Assembly (NCBI GenBank): GCA_022511465.1
Contig: JAFLRM010000003.1
Coordinates: 1-64,000 of the forward strand
Length of the DNA stretch: 64,000 nt
Source: Acetatifactor sp.
GTDB lineage: Bacteria; Bacillota; Clostridia; Lachnospirales; Lachnospiraceae
Direction: 5' to 3'
Position numbers and translations under genes: made by a program
The notes under the pieces: model-generated
What the model was told of the DNA's origin: nothing
The model's database searches: none
The model's input: only the letters and a program-made list of their open reading frames with translations
Shown: in pieces, positions 35,444 through 43,921 of the stretch
Layout: every line of letters starts with the position of its first letter
How positions within the stretch are numbered: the first letter of the stretch is position 1

Positions 35444-37126
35444 ATGGAATATTTGTTGCTTGCGATCGTGTGTGTCTGTTTTCTGGCGGCAGTCTTCCTG
35501 AGAGAAGCATATCAAGCAAAAAAGAGAGAGAAGCTTTTTATAGCTTCTCTCTCTGAGAATTATGGAAAAATACCAAAGAAAGAGTACTCTCTGGAGCGCT
35601 ATGCGCGCATGGACAGTTTCTATCGCAGGCATAAAAGAGACGGCCAGGTGGACGACATCACTTGGAACGATCTGGATATGGACAGTTTGTTTCAAAGGAT
35701 GGACAGCACTATGTCCGCATCCGGCGAGGAATATCTGTACTATACACTGCGAAATACAGCGTGCACTGAGGAGGAGCTTCTGCATATGGAGGAGGCGGTA
35801 GCTTTTTTCATGCTGCGGGAGAAGGAGCGCGTACAAGTGCAGCGGCTGGTGCACAGGCTGGGACACACGGGAAAATTCTCTCTGTATGATTATCTGGATA
35901 ATTTGGATTATCTGGGAGAGCGCTCCAGCAAAAAGCATATTCTCTGTGATTTTTTGTTTGTACCTCTTTTGCTGGCAGTTCCTTTTCTTTTGGCACCTTC
36001 CTTGTTTGGGATCGCACTGCTTGCAGTGTATAATATTGTAACGTATTTTCGGGAGAAGTCAGAGATCGAACCATATCTTGTCAGCTTTGATTATGTGTTG
36101 CGGCTGCTTGCAGTCTGCGAGAAGCTTAAAAAGGTGTCCGTGTCAGCCTGCGAAGAAGAGTGGGAGAGGATGCGGCGGCATGCGTCGGAGTTAAAAAGTG
36201 TGCGAAGCGGTTCTTTTCTTGTGCTTTCCGGTAATCGGGGAGGGAGCACCGGCAATCCTCTTGATATCCTCTTTGACTATATCAAGATGATCTTTCATGT
36301 GGATATCATCTGGTTTTACCGAATGTTACATAAGCTACGCGGCCATCTGGAGGACGTGGATGGTCTAATCGCCTGCGTGGGCTATGTGGAGACGGCTATC
36401 GCCGTGGGGGCTTTTAGGCGATCGCTTGGGAATGGATACTGTATACCTGTCTTTGCAAAGGAGAGTGATTTGACGCTAAAGGAGGGGTATCACCCGCTGA
36501 TCGCCAACCCTATAAAAAATAGCATTGAGGCGGAGCGCGGTGTACTGCTTACCGGCTCAAATGCCTCCGGAAAATCTACTTTCCTCCGGATGGTGGCGGT
36601 CAACGTGATCTTAGCCCAGACCATACACACCTGCGCAGCAGAATTTTACAGAGCGCCCTTTTATGCTATCTACTCCTCCATGGCTCTGCGCGATAGCTTG
36701 GAAAGTGGGGAGAGCTACTATATGGTTGAGATCCGATCCCTAAAGAGGGTATTGGATGCTGTGGGGAAGAGTGACCGACCGGTTTTGTGTTTTGTGGATG
36801 AAGTGCTTCGGGGGACCAACACAGTGGAGCGTATCGCGGCTGCCAGCCAGATTTTGATGAGCCTGACGGCCGGACGAGTACAGTGTTTTGCTGCTACCCA
36901 TGATATTGAGATGACACAGCTTCTGGAGGGGAAATACGACAATTACCACTTTGAGGAGGAAGTAAAGGACGGGGATATCACATTTCCCTATCTGTTGCAA
37001 AAAGGGAGGGCAACCACCCGAAACGCCATCAGGCTTTTGCAGATCATGGGCTACGATGAAGACATCACCCTCCAGGCTACCAAGCGGGCAGAGCACTTTG
37101 TGGAAACCGGCTTGTGGGAGATTTGA
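35444..37126 (+). CDS. Membrane-anchored MutS-like ATPase
   Basis: This 560-aa protein has an N-terminal membrane helix (about 2-21), another hydrophobic pair (about 165-200), and the MutS-type ATPase with Walker A GSNASGKST (371-379), Walker B VLCFVDEVLRGTNT and ATHD. It lacks the mismatch-recognition domain I of MutS, so it is a MutS-related family protein of unknown role, not the repair enzyme. The ATG is 28 bp after the permease. Confidence 0.88.
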   Translation: MEYLLLAIVCVCFLAAVFLREAYQAKKREKLFIASLSENYGKIPKKEYSLERYARMDSFYRRHKRDGQVDDITWNDLDMDSLFQRMDSTMSASGEEYLYYTLRNTACTEEELLHMEEAVAFFMLREKERVQVQRLVHRLGHTGKFSLYDYLDNLDYLGERSSKKHILCDFLFVPLLLAVPFLLAPSLFGIALLAVYNIVTYFREKSEIEPYLVSFDYVLRLLAVCEKLKKVSVSACEEEWERMRRHASELKSVRSGSFLVLSGNRGGSTGNPLDILFDYIKMIFHVDIIWFYRMLHKLRGHLEDVDGLIACVGYVETAIAVGAFRRSLGNGYCIPVFAKESDLTLKEGYHPLIANPIKNSIEAERGVLLTGSNASGKSTFLRMVAVNVILAQTIHTCAAEFYRAPFYAIYSSMALRDSLESGESYYMVEIRSLKRVLDAVGKSDRPVLCFVDEVLRGTNTVERIAAASQILMSLTAGRVQCFAATHDIEMTQLLEGKYDNYHFEEEVKDGDITFPYLLQKGRATTRNAIRLLQIMGYDEDITLQATKRAEHFVETGLWEI

Positions 37127-37155
37127 GTCTGACGGTGAAAACTTCCTGCAATTAC

Positions 37156-37185
37156 TTGACGAAAAAGGTCAGGCATTGTTATACT
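37156..37185 (+). promoter_or_regulatory. Promoter of the small membrane protein gene
   Basis: TTGACG (37156-37161), an 18-bp spacer, TATACT (37180-37185) preceded by TGT, an extended -10. Confidence 0.65.
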
Positions 37186-37227
37186 GTAAAGAGAGTCATG
37201 TGACATGACGGAAGGTGAGGTAGTGAT

Positions 37228-37374
37228 ATGTTAGTAAGCTTTTTAAATTCCTTTTTGTCCTATGTAATGTTGCTTGTGGTGACTGTAGCGGTGTGTGCCG
37301 TAGCAGCGACCATCGGTATCACGCTCCGCAAGAAGAGCAATAAGAAAGCAGAGATTTCCACCGAGGAGAATTAG
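37228..37374 (+). CDS. Small single-pass membrane protein, 48 aa
   Basis: This ORF starts MLVSFLNSFLSYVMLL, has one long hydrophobic helix (about 10-33), then a basic RKKSNKK stop-transfer and an acidic tail. AGGTGAGG lies upstream, and the gene is 5 bp before the HAD gene. Similar short proteins are common in Lachnospiraceae and are sometimes mislabelled; no function is known. Confidence 0.7.
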   Translation: MLVSFLNSFLSYVMLLVVTVAVCAVAATIGITLRKKSNKKAEISTEEN

Positions 37375-37379
37375 GTGAT

Positions 37380-38084
37380 ATGGGAAGATTTTCCACGCTG
37401 CTCTGGGATCTGGATGGTACGCTCTTAGACTTTCTGTACTCCCAGAGGATTGCCGTGCAGCAATGCTTTACGTTGTTTGACAGGGAAGTAACGGACGAGA
37501 TGATCAGTCGGTATTCTCAAATTAACGATAGCTACTGGAAGCGCTTGGAACTGGGTGAAGTTACCAAAGAAGAACTTCTGGTGGGGCGTTTTCGCACTCT
37601 TTTTGAGGAATATGACGTGCAGGGGATTGATGCAGCGGCTTTCTGTGAGGCGTATCAGGAGGCTCTGGGGAAGGTGTATTGTTACATAGATGACTCGCTG
37701 CAGATCTGTCAGGAGCTTAAAGGCAAAGTGCGGCAGTATGTAGTCACCAACGGCTCCATAGACACTCAGATAAACAAGATGAAGATATCAGGTCTCTATG
37801 ATGTGATGGATGGGCTTTTCATCTCCGATGAGATTGGCACACCGAAGCCTCAGAGAGGCTTTTTTGATTATTGTCTGGAGCACATTGAGGAGAGGGACAA
37901 GGGGAAGATCCTGATCGTGGGGGATTCTTTGTCCAGTGACATCAAGGGCGGCGTTCAGGCGGGGATTGCCACCTGCTGGTTCCGGTCCGCAGGAACAGAA
38001 AATATCTCCGGTTATCAGCCGGATTATGAAATTAGAAAGCTTTGTGAGATTTTTGATGTGCTGGAATTGCCCGCGATGCTCTGA
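37380..38084 (+). CDS. HAD-superfamily phosphatase (YjjG-like)
   Basis: This 234-aa HAD hydrolase has motif I LLWDLDGTLLDF (nucleophile and acid Asp), motif II VVTNGS, motif III GTPKPQRG and motif IV VGDSLSSDIKGG. The cap and motifs resemble YjjG-type noncanonical nucleotidases. The substrate is not proven. Confidence 0.88.
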   Translation: MGRFSTLLWDLDGTLLDFLYSQRIAVQQCFTLFDREVTDEMISRYSQINDSYWKRLELGEVTKEELLVGRFRTLFEEYDVQGIDAAAFCEAYQEALGKVYCYIDDSLQICQELKGKVRQYVVTNGSIDTQINKMKISGLYDVMDGLFISDEIGTPKPQRGFFDYCLEHIEERDKGKILIVGDSLSSDIKGGVQAGIATCWFRSAGTENISGYQPDYEIRKLCEIFDVLELPAML

Positions 38085-38138
38085 CCACAGACAATGTAGC
38101 GGGTGTCTTGACGTTCGCAGGCGCGTGGAGGTATTATC

Positions 38139-39122
38139 ATGGCGAGATCAGCGGGGCAAAAACTGAAGCTTCTCTACCTTGTTAAGCTGTTAAAAGAGAA
38201 TACGGATGAAAACCACGTGATGAGTACGGCAGAGTTGATCGAGCGACTGGAGGCATACGGGATCCATTCCGAGAGGAAGAGCATTTATGATGATATGGAA
38301 AAGCTGTGCGATTTCGGTTATGACATCATCCAGGTGCACAGCAGGCTGGGCGGCGGCTATTATCTGGCATCCAGAGAATTCGAGCTTCCCGAGTTAAAGC
38401 TTTTGGTGGACGCAGTGCAGTCCTCCCGCTTTATCACCACCAAAAAGTCCAGGGAGTTGATCAAGAAGCTGGAACAGCTGGCCGGAAAGCACGACGCCGG
38501 AAAGCTCCAGAGACAGGTGTACGTCGCAGGTCGCGTCAAGACAGAGAACGAGAGCATCTATTACAATATAGATAACATTCACAGGGCGATCCAGGAGGAC
38601 AGGCAGATCATCTTTGTCTATCTGGACTGGAATCTGAGAAAAGAGCTTGTACCCAGAGAGCGGGAGGAGCGGAAAGCCAGTCCCTGGGCGCTCATCTGGC
38701 GGGATGAAAATTATTATCTGGCGGCCTATGACGCGCAGGATGGGATCATCAAGCATTACCGCGTGGATAAGATGGGGAGCGTAGCTCTGACGGAGGAGAA
38801 GAGGCTGGGCGTGGAGCAGTTTGCAGATCTGGATCTGGCGTCCTATGCCAACCGCACTTTTGGCATGTTCGGCGGTAAGGAGGAGACGGTGACGCTGCGT
38901 TTACCGAATCGGCTTATCGGTGTGGCGTTGGATCGTTTTGGGAAAGAGACGGATATCCGGCCGGTGGGTGAGGAGCATTTCCAGATTCGGGCGAAAGTGG
39001 CAGTCAGCGGCCAGTTTTTTGGCTGGATGGCGGGTGTCGGAAGCGACCTGCAGGTGGTGTCACCAAAGTCTGTGAAAGAGCGTTACCGGGAGTGGTTGTC
39101 AGAGATTTTAGGAAAATATTAG
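38139..39122 (+). CDS. WYL-domain transcriptional regulator
   Basis: This 327-aa protein has a winged HTH (about 5-65), a WYL ligand domain (about 140-210; IFVYLDWNLRKEL... then PWALIWRDENYYLAAYD) and a C-terminal extension. WYL regulators sense nucleic acid or nucleotide ligands in several defence and repair systems. GGAGG precedes the ATG. Its targets are not clear. Confidence 0.9.
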   Translation: MARSAGQKLKLLYLVKLLKENTDENHVMSTAELIERLEAYGIHSERKSIYDDMEKLCDFGYDIIQVHSRLGGGYYLASREFELPELKLLVDAVQSSRFITTKKSRELIKKLEQLAGKHDAGKLQRQVYVAGRVKTENESIYYNIDNIHRAIQEDRQIIFVYLDWNLRKELVPREREERKASPWALIWRDENYYLAAYDAQDGIIKHYRVDKMGSVALTEEKRLGVEQFADLDLASYANRTFGMFGGKEETVTLRLPNRLIGVALDRFGKETDIRPVGEEHFQIRAKVAVSGQFFGWMAGVGSDLQVVSPKSVKERYREWLSEILGKY

Positions 39123-39156
39123 CAGAGGCGATAGATGTCTCGGAATGGAGAGTGCC

Positions 39157-40341
39157 ATGCAGATTCGTACCGCGAAGAGGATGGAGGATTACGAGGAGGG
39201 TATCTTTCAGGTTTTAAATGAGAAGAAGAAAGAGGTGGAAGCCCAGGGGAAGAGAGTGTTCAACTTCACTGTGGGAACGCCTGATTTTAAACCGGCCAGA
39301 CATATTATGGACGCCGTGGTAGAAGCGGCGGGGAAGCCGGAGAACTACAAGTATTCGCTGGCAGATATGCCGGAGCTCATACAGGCAGTGATCGACAAAT
39401 ACAGGGCCCGATATCAAGTGGAGCTTTTGCCGGAGGAGATCATGAGTGTGTACGGCTCCCAGGAGGGTATCACCCACATTGGACTCTCTGTCCTTGATCC
39501 GGGAGATATTGTGTTGGTGCCTGATCCGGGATATCCCATCTTTGCCATCGGGCCCACTCTTGCGGAGGCGGAGCTTGCAACCTATGAGTTAAACGAGGCG
39601 GGAGGGTATCTCCCCGATCTGGAGGCGATTGCCTCCACATATGGAAAGGGAAAGGCAAAACACGCCAAGATGATGATCGTATCTTATCCTTTGAATCCGG
39701 TGTGCAAGGCGGCTCCGGACAGCTTTTATGAGAGGCTGATCCCATGGGCGGAGGAGAATGAAATTTTGATCGTTCACGACAACGCCTACTCCGACATTAT
39801 CTACGATGGCAGAGTAGGGCGCTCCATTCTTTCTTATGAAGGCGCAAAAGAGGTGGCGGTGGAGTTTTACTCTCTGTCCAAGTCTTTCAACTACACCGGT
39901 GCCCGGATGGGATTCCTTGTGGGAAATAAGACGGTGGTGCAGTGTTTCAAGAAGCTGCGGTCACAGATTGACTATGGCACATTCCTGCCGGTACAGTACG
40001 GCGCGCTGGCTGCTCTCACAGGTCCGGACGACGGCGTGAGAGAACAGTGCAGAGAATATGAGAGGCGAAGAGACGCTCTCTGCGACGGCTTCACACAGCT
40101 TGGCTGGAGCTTTGAACGGAGTGAGGGAACCATGTTTGCTTGGTCAAGGATACCGGGGCGCTATGGGGAGGATGATGTGCGGTTTGTGATGGAGCTCCTT
40201 CTGCAGACCGGTGTGCTGTGTACCCCTGGGAGCAGTTTTGGATCTCTGGGAAAAGGACATGTGCGTTTTGCCCTGGTACTTCCAGTGGAGACTATCAGAG
40301 AGGCTTTGGAAATCGTTGGCAAAAGCGATATTTTAAAATAG
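39157..40341 (+). CDS. Class I PLP aminotransferase (LL-DAP-aminotransferase-like)
   Basis: This 394-aa fold-type I aminotransferase has the PLP lysine in YSLSKSFNYTGARMGF, NAYSDIIYDG and the C-terminal Arg in GHVRFALV. It resembles the LL-diaminopimelate aminotransferase / aspartate aminotransferase branch; substrate unproven. ATG 39157 is chosen because GGAG (39147-39150) overlaps the alternative at 39145. Confidence 0.88.
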   Translation: MQIRTAKRMEDYEEGIFQVLNEKKKEVEAQGKRVFNFTVGTPDFKPARHIMDAVVEAAGKPENYKYSLADMPELIQAVIDKYRARYQVELLPEEIMSVYGSQEGITHIGLSVLDPGDIVLVPDPGYPIFAIGPTLAEAELATYELNEAGGYLPDLEAIASTYGKGKAKHAKMMIVSYPLNPVCKAAPDSFYERLIPWAEENEILIVHDNAYSDIIYDGRVGRSILSYEGAKEVAVEFYSLSKSFNYTGARMGFLVGNKTVVQCFKKLRSQIDYGTFLPVQYGALAALTGPDDGVREQCREYERRRDALCDGFTQLGWSFERSEGTMFAWSRIPGRYGEDDVRFVMELLLQTGVLCTPGSSFGSLGKGHVRFALVLPVETIREALEIVGKSDILK

Positions 40342-40344
40342 TCA

Positions 40345-40403
40345 AGAGATAATATACAAAAAAGATATCTAAATTTTAGATATCTTTTTTGTATATTATC
40401 TCT
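40345..40403. repeat. Perfect 29-bp inverted repeat between aminotransferase and nrdD
   Basis: Arm 40345-40373 is an exact reverse complement of 40375-40403, with a single T in the centre. It is A/T-rich, contains long A6/T6 tracts, and starts 3 bp after the aminotransferase stop. On RNA it would make a 29-bp hairpin; T-runs lie within the 3' arm. It probably terminates or insulates before the nrdD promoter. Confidence 0.75.
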
Positions 40404-40405
40404 CA

Positions 40406-40434
40406 TTGACAAGTAGTGGAAACTTCTTTATACT
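40406..40434 (+). promoter_or_regulatory. Consensus sigma-A promoter of nrdD-nrdG
   Basis: TTGACA (40406-40411), exactly 17 bp, TATACT (40429-40434); predicted start near 40441. Confidence 0.85.
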
Positions 40435-40446
40435 TTTAAGTAATCG

Positions 40447-40493
40447 ACACAAGATATGGAGTCGGATTGTTAAAATAACACCAGATATAGTAT
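40447..40493. promoter_or_regulatory. Two tandem NrdR-box-like sites
   Basis: ACACAAGATATGGAGT (40447-40462) and ACACCAGATATAGTAT (40478-40493) each resemble the published NrdR-box pattern ACACWATATATWGTGT, matching about 13 of 16 positions. Their starts are 31 bp apart, the three-turn spacing typical of NrdR pairs. They lie just downstream of the promoter, consistent with NrdR-ATP/dATP repression of ribonucleotide reductase genes. Confidence 0.6.
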
Positions 40494-40548
40494 TCTACAC
40501 GCTGAGGAACTGTGATTTTTAAAGGGATTTTAGGCGAGGAAGGAATGA

Positions 40549-42744
40549 ATGATCATGAGCAGTAATTTTGACCGGGCAGAGACAGATAATGTCAATTATG
40601 GTGCACAGTACAAGCCTATACGCACGGTATTTGTGGTCAAGAAAGATGGGAGCAAGGAGGCTTTCAATGTACAGAAGGTCATTAACGCAGTGGGAAAGAG
40701 CGCATACCGGGCATTGACCAAGTTTACGGACGATGATAAACGTCACATCTGTCAATATGTGGTTGACAAGGTGAACGAGATGGATGTGGATGATATCCCC
40801 ATTCCGATCATGCATAATATTGTGGAGAGCGCGCTGGAGCAGGTAAAACCTATCGTGGCGAAGAGCTACCGTGATTACCGCAACTACAAGCAGGACTTTG
40901 TGCGCATGCTGGACGACGTTTACAAGAAAAGCCAGTCCATTATGTACATTGGAGACAAGGAGAACGCCAACACAGACTCTGCGCTGGTGTCTACCAAGAG
41001 AAGCCTGATCTTTAATCAGCTGAACAAAGAGCTGTACCAGAAATTCTTTATGACCACGGAGGAGATTCAAGCGTGCCGCGACGGCTATATCTATGTTCAC
41101 GATATGTCTGCAAGGCGTGACACGATGAACTGCTGTCTGTTTGACGTAAAGAATGTTCTGACCGGCGGTTTTGAGATGGGTAACATCTGGTATAACGAGC
41201 CCAAGACACTGGATGTGGCGTTTGATGTGATCGGCGATATCGTGCTGAGTGCGGCTAGCCAGCAATACGGTGGCTTTACTGTGCCAAGTGTGGACGAGAT
41301 TTTGGAACCTTATGCGGAGAAGTCCTACAAGCGCAATGTGGAAAAGTATGTGGGGCTTGGAATAGATCAGAAGAAAGCGGAAGAAGTGGCCTACGCCGAT
41401 GTGGTGAAGGAGTTTGAGCAGGGATTTCAGGGCTGGGAGTACAAGTTTAATACCGTGGCAAGCAGTCGAGGAGATTATCCCTTTATCACGGTGACAGCCG
41501 GTGTCGGCACCGGCAGATTTGCCAAACTGGCTACCATTTCCATGTTGAATGTCAGAAGGAAGGGACAGGGCAAGAAAGAGTGCAAGAAACCCGTTCTGTT
41601 CCCGAAGATTGTGTTTTTATATGACGAGAATCTACACGGACCCGGAAAGCCTTTGGAGGACGTGTTTGAGGCGGGAGTTCATTGCTCCGCCAAGACTATG
41701 TACCCTGACTGGCTGAGTCTGACCGGCAAGGGCTATGTGGCAAGTATGTATAAACAGTACGGTAAGGTCATATCCCCCATGGGATGCAGGGCTTTTCTGT
41801 CCCCCTGGTATGAGCGGGGTGGCATGCATCCGGCAGATGATCAGGATGTGCCTGTCTTTGTGGGGCGCTTCAACATCGGTGCGGTGTCACTGCACCTGCC
41901 CATGATCCTCGCCAAGGCGAGGAAAGAGAGCAGAGATTTCTATGATGTGCTGGACTACTACTTGGAGTTGATCCGTCAACTGCACATCCGTACTTACGCT
42001 TATCTGGGAGAGATGCGTGCATCCACGAACCCGCTGGCCTACTGTGAGGGCGGTTTTTGGGGAGGAAACCTTGGTCTTCATGACAAGATCAAACCGCTTC
42101 TTAAGTCTGCCACCGCAAGCTTTGGCATCACTGCGCTAAATGAGCTTCAAGAGCTTTATAACGGCAAATCTCTGGTGGAAGATGGAGCTTTTGCCGTGGA
42201 GGTTATGGAGCATATCAACAAGCGGATCATGGAGTTTAAGGAGGCGGACGGTCATCTGTACGCTATCTACGGAACCCCCGCCGAGAATCTGTGTGGACTT
42301 CAGATCAAGCAGTTCCGCAGGAAGTATGGCATTATTGAGGGCGTGTCCGACAGAGAATATGTGAGCAACAGCTTTCACTGTCATGTGACGGAGGATATCA
42401 CCCCCATTGAGAAACAGGATCTGGAGAATCGTTTCTGGGATCTCAGTAACGGAGGGAAGATCCAGTATGTGAAGTACCCGATCGACTATAATATTGAAGC
42501 CATCAAGACGCTGATCCATCGCGCTATGGATATGGGATTCTACGAGGGTGTAAACCTGTCTCTGGCCTACTGTGACGACTGCGGACATCAGGAACTTGAG
42601 ATGGATGTTTGCCCCAAGTGCGGCAGCCGCAACCTGACCAAGATCGACCGCATGAATGGATATTTATCCTATTCCCGCGTACACGGTGACACTCGCTTAA
42701 ACGATGCCAAGATGGCGGAGATCGCGGAAAGACGAAGCATGTAA
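40549..42744 (+). CDS. nrdD: Class III anaerobic ribonucleoside-triphosphate reductase
   Basis: This 731-aa NrdD makes dNTPs anaerobically. It has an N-terminal ATP cone (about 25-115), the catalytic ten-stranded barrel, a C-terminal zinc site CDDC...CPKC, and the glycyl-radical loop with Gly in RMNGYLSY. It is oxygen-sensitive when activated. The start is ATG 40549 (AGGAAGG at good spacing) or 40555. It forms an operon with nrdG, 12 bp downstream. Confidence 0.96.
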   Translation: MIMSSNFDRAETDNVNYGAQYKPIRTVFVVKKDGSKEAFNVQKVINAVGKSAYRALTKFTDDDKRHICQYVVDKVNEMDVDDIPIPIMHNIVESALEQVKPIVAKSYRDYRNYKQDFVRMLDDVYKKSQSIMYIGDKENANTDSALVSTKRSLIFNQLNKELYQKFFMTTEEIQACRDGYIYVHDMSARRDTMNCCLFDVKNVLTGGFEMGNIWYNEPKTLDVAFDVIGDIVLSAASQQYGGFTVPSVDEILEPYAEKSYKRNVEKYVGLGIDQKKAEEVAYADVVKEFEQGFQGWEYKFNTVASSRGDYPFITVTAGVGTGRFAKLATISMLNVRRKGQGKKECKKPVLFPKIVFLYDENLHGPGKPLEDVFEAGVHCSAKTMYPDWLSLTGKGYVASMYKQYGKVISPMGCRAFLSPWYERGGMHPADDQDVPVFVGRFNIGAVSLHLPMILAKARKESRDFYDVLDYYLELIRQLHIRTYAYLGEMRASTNPLAYCEGGFWGGNLGLHDKIKPLLKSATASFGITALNELQELYNGKSLVEDGAFAVEVMEHINKRIMEFKEADGHLYAIYGTPAENLCGLQIKQFRRKYGIIEGVSDREYVSNSFHCHVTEDITPIEKQDLENRFWDLSNGGKIQYVKYPIDYNIEAIKTLIHRAMDMGFYEGVNLSLAYCDDCGHQELEMDVCPKCGSRNLTKIDRMNGYLSYSRVHGDTRLNDAKMAEIAERRSM

Positions 42745-42756
42745 GGAAGTAGCAGT

Positions 42757-43269
42757 ATGAGATATCACAACATTACAAAGGATGATATGCGCAATGGAGA
42801 CGGGCTGCGCGTGGTTCTCTGGGTGGCAGGTTGTAATCATTGTTGCAAGGAGTGTCACAATCCCATCACTTGGGATCCTGCCGGAGGACTTCCTTTCGAT
42901 GAAGAGGCCAAGAAGGAGATATTTGAGCAGCTTGACAAGGATTATGTGTCAGGGATCACTCTATCCGGTGGAGATCCACTCTATTCTGGAAATAGGCCGG
43001 ATGTGCGGGCACTGTGCGCGGAACTTCGGGAGAAGTATCCCAATAAGACCATTTGGCTCTACACGGGTGACAGTTGGGAAAGTATCAAGGACGACCCTGT
43101 GATGGAGTATGTTGATGTGGTAGTGGACGGAGAGTTTCATCCGGAAGAGAAGGATGTAAAACTTTTGTGGAAGGGCAGCAAGAATCAGAGGGTCATCAAT
43201 GTGCGAAAGACGCTTGCGAGCGAAGATCCAAATATTCCGGTGATCCACTGTCCGGATTATTACATATAA
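42757..43269 (+). CDS. nrdG: Anaerobic ribonucleotide reductase activating protein
   Basis: This 170-aa radical-SAM enzyme has CX3CX2C in CNHCCKECH (C26, C30, C33). It makes the glycyl radical on NrdD. It follows nrdD directly. Confidence 0.95.
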   Translation: MRYHNITKDDMRNGDGLRVVLWVAGCNHCCKECHNPITWDPAGGLPFDEEAKKEIFEQLDKDYVSGITLSGGDPLYSGNRPDVRALCAELREKYPNKTIWLYTGDSWESIKDDPVMEYVDVVVDGEFHPEEKDVKLLWKGSKNQRVINVRKTLASEDPNIPVIHCPDYYI

Positions 43270-43281
43270 AATGATAAAATG

Positions 43282-43308
43282 TCCTGTGGTGAAGAATGCA
43301 TCACAGGA
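43282..43308 (+). other. 10-bp hairpin between nrdG and dut
   Basis: TCCTGTGGTG (43282-43291) pairs with CATCACAGGA (43299-43308), one G-T pair, 7-nt loop, no T-run. It may stabilise or process mRNA. Confidence 0.5.
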
Positions 43309-43335
43309 TATCTCATGTAGAAACGAGGATAAAAT

Positions 43336-43845
43336 ATGCGTAGAGTTGCAAAATTTCACAAGGTCAGCAGAGAACAATTTGTAAATGCGCTGAGGGAGGA
43401 GTTTCCGCAGTATACGGAGGCGGAAGCGAATGATATGTACGACGCGGTAATACTTCCCCGCAGGGCAACTAAGGGAAGCGCAGGATATGATTTCTTTGCG
43501 CCATTTGCGTTTACGCTTACACCCGGGCAGACGATCAAACTCCCCACCGGCATCCGTGTGGAGATGGAGGAAGCTTGGGTGTTGAAACTTTATCCCCGAA
43601 GCGGACTTGGATTTAAGTATCGTTTGCAGATGAACAATACAGTTGGGATCATTGACAGCGATTATTTTTATTCGGACAATGAGGGACATATTTTTGTGAA
43701 GCTGACAAATGATTCCAACGAAGGGAAAACAGTGGAGATCGCAGCCGGGACAGGATTTGCGCAGGGAATCTTTCTGGAGTATGGTATCACGGTGGATGAT
43801 GATGCGGACGGGGTTCGAAATGGGGGATTTGGAAGTACAACGTGA
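43336..43845 (+). CDS. dut: dUTP diphosphatase
   Basis: This 169-aa trimeric-type dUTPase has YPRSGLGFK, the uridine-pocket GIIDSDY, and the C-terminal motif RNGGFGSTT. It converts dUTP to dUMP, limiting uracil in DNA and feeding thymidylate synthesis. It lies 66 bp after nrdG, a fitting dNTP context. The N-terminal segment of about 35 residues is longer than usual. Confidence 0.92.
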   Translation: MRRVAKFHKVSREQFVNALREEFPQYTEAEANDMYDAVILPRRATKGSAGYDFFAPFAFTLTPGQTIKLPTGIRVEMEEAWVLKLYPRSGLGFKYRLQMNNTVGIIDSDYFYSDNEGHIFVKLTNDSNEGKTVEIAAGTGFAQGIFLEYGITVDDDADGVRNGGFGSTT

Positions 43846-43921
43846 CATCCTCTGTATGAGGTTGTGCCGAGTCGTATAAGTCGGAAGATAAAAGGAGTCA
43901 GAGATATAGGAGGATAAGTGT

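Noticed and set aside
35444-37126. DNA mismatch repair MutS
   Set aside because: Only the ATPase is shared; mismatch-recognition domains are missing and membrane helices are present.
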